From positions 1 through 35,174 of the forward strand of contig PLTJ01000385.1 in assembly GCA_003164455.1 (NCBI GenBank): a DNA stretch of 35,174 bases. The letters are read 5' to 3'. Positions 34,180 through 35,174 of the stretch are shown here, one piece after another. Numbering within the stretch: the stretch's first letter is position 1; each line of letters starts with the position of its first letter. The DNA is from Acetobacteraceae bacterium. Lineage in GTDB: Bacteria > Pseudomonadota > Alphaproteobacteria > Acetobacterales > Acetobacteraceae. The translations under genes were made by a program, and so were the position numbers. A model generated the notes under the pieces. That model was not told the origin of the DNA. It did not search any database and saw nothing but the letters and a program-made list of their open reading frames with translations.

Positions 34180-34458
34180 GCCTAATTCCCAATTAGGCTA
34201 ACAGCTTTGTGATGATGGTCAACGGGCGGCTGGTTGGCATCCCCGCATGGCTGGCATCCCTCATTTCGGGATGCCGACTGGTCTGGGTGCGTTAGCACCC
34301 CGATGGGGGCAGCTAACCAATGATAGCCGACATGGTACAGTGTCGGTGTTTCATTCCGTGAGATGCCTCCGGCAAGCCGTTGAATGGATGGCCTTGTGGG
34401 TAGTGGCCTCTGTCGCGGTAGGGGCGCGGGGTGACCCGCGTCCCTACCGCGACAGAGG
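34180..34458 (+). ncRNA. Candidate structured RNA: run of five hairpins, family not assigned
   Basis: Five stem-loops follow each other without a coding explanation: 34180-34198 (8 bp, loop CCC), 34253-34275 (GGCATCCC/GGGATGCC), 34285-34300 (GGGTGC/GCACCC, loop GTTA), 34327-34346 (CCGACA/TGTCGG) and the long hairpin 34407-34458. A second copy of TGGCATCCC (34235-34243) could compete for the same 3' arm as the second stem, and GTTAGC/GCTAAC (34291, 34312, and 34197) allow further alternative pairings. Strand is assumed from the downstream terminator-like hairpin. It could be a HEARO/omega-RNA-type or other element RNA, or a fossil of one. No HNH/TnpB-type protein gene lies beside it. Confidence 0.45.
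34407..34458. repeat. Long perfect hairpin: 24-bp stem, GTGA tetraloop
   Basis: The arms 34407-34430 and 34435-34458 pair over all 24 positions with a single G-T pair; the loop is GTGA (a GNRA-type tetraloop in RNA). The outer part is CCTCTGTCGCGGTAGGG, the inner part CGCGGG. Near-perfect complementarity over 24 bases shows either recent duplication or strong selection for the fold. Confidence 0.9.
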
Positions 34459-34490
34459 AGTGGCTGGACTACCCTGCCGTTCGCCGTTAC

Positions 34491-34524
34491 AAGGGGCCGC
34501 TCTTCGGGGCGCCCTTATCTTTTT
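34491..34524 (+). terminator. Candidate intrinsic terminator at the end of the hairpin region
   Basis: AAGGGGCC pairs with GGCGCCCTT, with one bulged G, around a nine-base loop, and is followed by ATCTTTTT (34517-34524). Orientation is plus. If real it would end the transcript that carries the structured region. Confidence 0.45.
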
Positions 34525-34598
34525 GGACTCCTGGTTGAGACTATACCGAGACTAAGGGTTTCCGGCCTAGCCAAAAAACCCAATAAAAACAAAAGATC

Positions 34599-34673
<75 letters not shown>

Positions 34674-34774
34674 GCAATAAACTGAAATCGTTAGATTTTC
34701 TTCGGCTCCGGTGTTTGCGCCGGGAATTTCCGCGAAAAATGTCCGCAGTGTGTCCGCAAATGAGGGGACAAACG

Positions 34775-35059
34775 ATGCCTGAAGAGATACCTGACAAATG
34801 TAAGACCCCGATCGTCATCTGTGGCTACCGCCCGGGGGCGGACTGCTCGCAGGAGCTTCAGTTTCGCTATTTGGTGAAGGGCCAGGACGGCAGGCAATGG
34901 TTGTGCGCCGTCGATCAGCCGTCCTGGGACTCAGGCGGGAAGCCAGGACAGGCATTCCTTGTGGACCGTTCCTGCCTTCGCCTGCTGCCTGCGAAATATG
35001 CGGATCGAGAGCTTTGGATTTATCAGCCCGGAGGCTTCCCGGCGGCCGATCAATCATAG
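34775..35059 (+). CDS. Hypothetical protein (94 aa)
   Basis: ATG 34775 follows GAGGGG at seven bases and opens a 94-residue frame: MPEEIPDKCKTPIVICGYRP, then GADCSQELQFRYLVKGQDGR and so on. It has three to four cysteines in the first half and a WLCAVDQPSWDSGGKPGQAF stretch that could be a small beta-domain. No membrane segment, signal or family is recognised. It follows a tRNA gene, a common site for integration of foreign DNA, so it could be the edge of an island. Longer in-frame starts (34715, 34760) are less well supported. Confidence 0.45.
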   Translation: MPEEIPDKCKTPIVICGYRPGADCSQELQFRYLVKGQDGRQWLCAVDQPSWDSGGKPGQAFLVDRSCLRLLPAKYADRELWIYQPGGFPAADQS

Positions 35060-35174
35060 AGCCGGGCCGCCCGGGATCAGCACCGCTCGCCCGCCAGCCC
35101 GGCGGCGGACACGGCGCGCGGACACGACAAGGGCAGCCCGGCGTCGTCCCGCTCGGCCAGATCACCGCACGCCT
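35060..35174. other. Window edge, GC-rich, no feature seen
   Basis: The last 115 bases are very GC-rich, with no gene start, repeat or RNA that can be supported. Confidence 0.3.

Noticed and set aside
34247-34555. A 102-codon open frame over the hairpin region.
   Set aside because: It runs through several inverted repeats and a long perfect hairpin, has no ribosome binding site or recognisable content, and its composition follows the repeats. Folding explains the sequence better than coding.

Overview
The window reads as a high-GC alphaproteobacterial chromosome segment, most likely Rhodospirillales (Acetobacteraceae-like). That placement is inferred from protein style, GC-rich codon use and the families present; no rRNA or other marker gene is in the window to confirm it. 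It combines complete catabolic operons with a dense zone of gene and insertion-sequence debris. Two blocks (about 8.7-12.6 kb and 17.3-20.5 kb) are visibly less GC-rich than their neighbours and look acquired.

Layout. At 0-2.1 kb a transposase scrap precedes a small ORF and an intact UPF0597/L-cysteine desulfidase-type protein. At 2.1-8.7 kb lies a graveyard: an IS21 istA remnant, a frameshifted tyrosine recombinase, an IS3 orfA remnant, pieces of a FAD oxidoreductase and a TctC-type receptor, one intact MFS transporter, a broken sialidase-like gene, a 5'-truncated SSS symporter and an istB scrap. At 8.7-12.9 kb is a plus-strand operon: carbon-nitrogen hydrolase, RraA-like protein, two small unknown membrane proteins, an APC permease and a further small membrane protein. 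A convergent HpaI-type aldolase follows.

At 14.1-17.1 kb a transposase remnant precedes eutB-eutC, the B12-dependent ethanolamine ammonia-lyase. At 17.3-21.4 kb is a TRAP transporter (dctP plus a fused dctQM) with a LysR regulator. A 366-bp element with inverted ends and a CitE-like lyase follow.

At 23.5-33.9 kb lies the main system. On the plus strand are mutA-mutB (methylmalonyl-CoA mutase), meaB and birA. Converging from the minus strand are methylmalonyl-CoA epimerase and what looks like a full biotin-dependent, membrane-bound, probably Na+-pumping methylmalonyl-CoA decarboxylase: carboxyltransferase, OadG-like delta, biotin carrier, a tiny membrane protein and the OadB-like beta subunit. 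Together these genes interconvert succinyl-CoA and propionyl-CoA. They cover mutase, mutase chaperone, epimerase, decarboxylase/ion pump and the ligase that biotinylates the carrier. Sodium-pumping decarboxylases of this type are best known from anaerobic fermenters such as Veillonella and Propionigenium, so the arrangement is notable here.

The right end carries a run of hairpins that looks like an unassigned structured RNA, then tRNA-Thr(CGT) and a small hypothetical gene.
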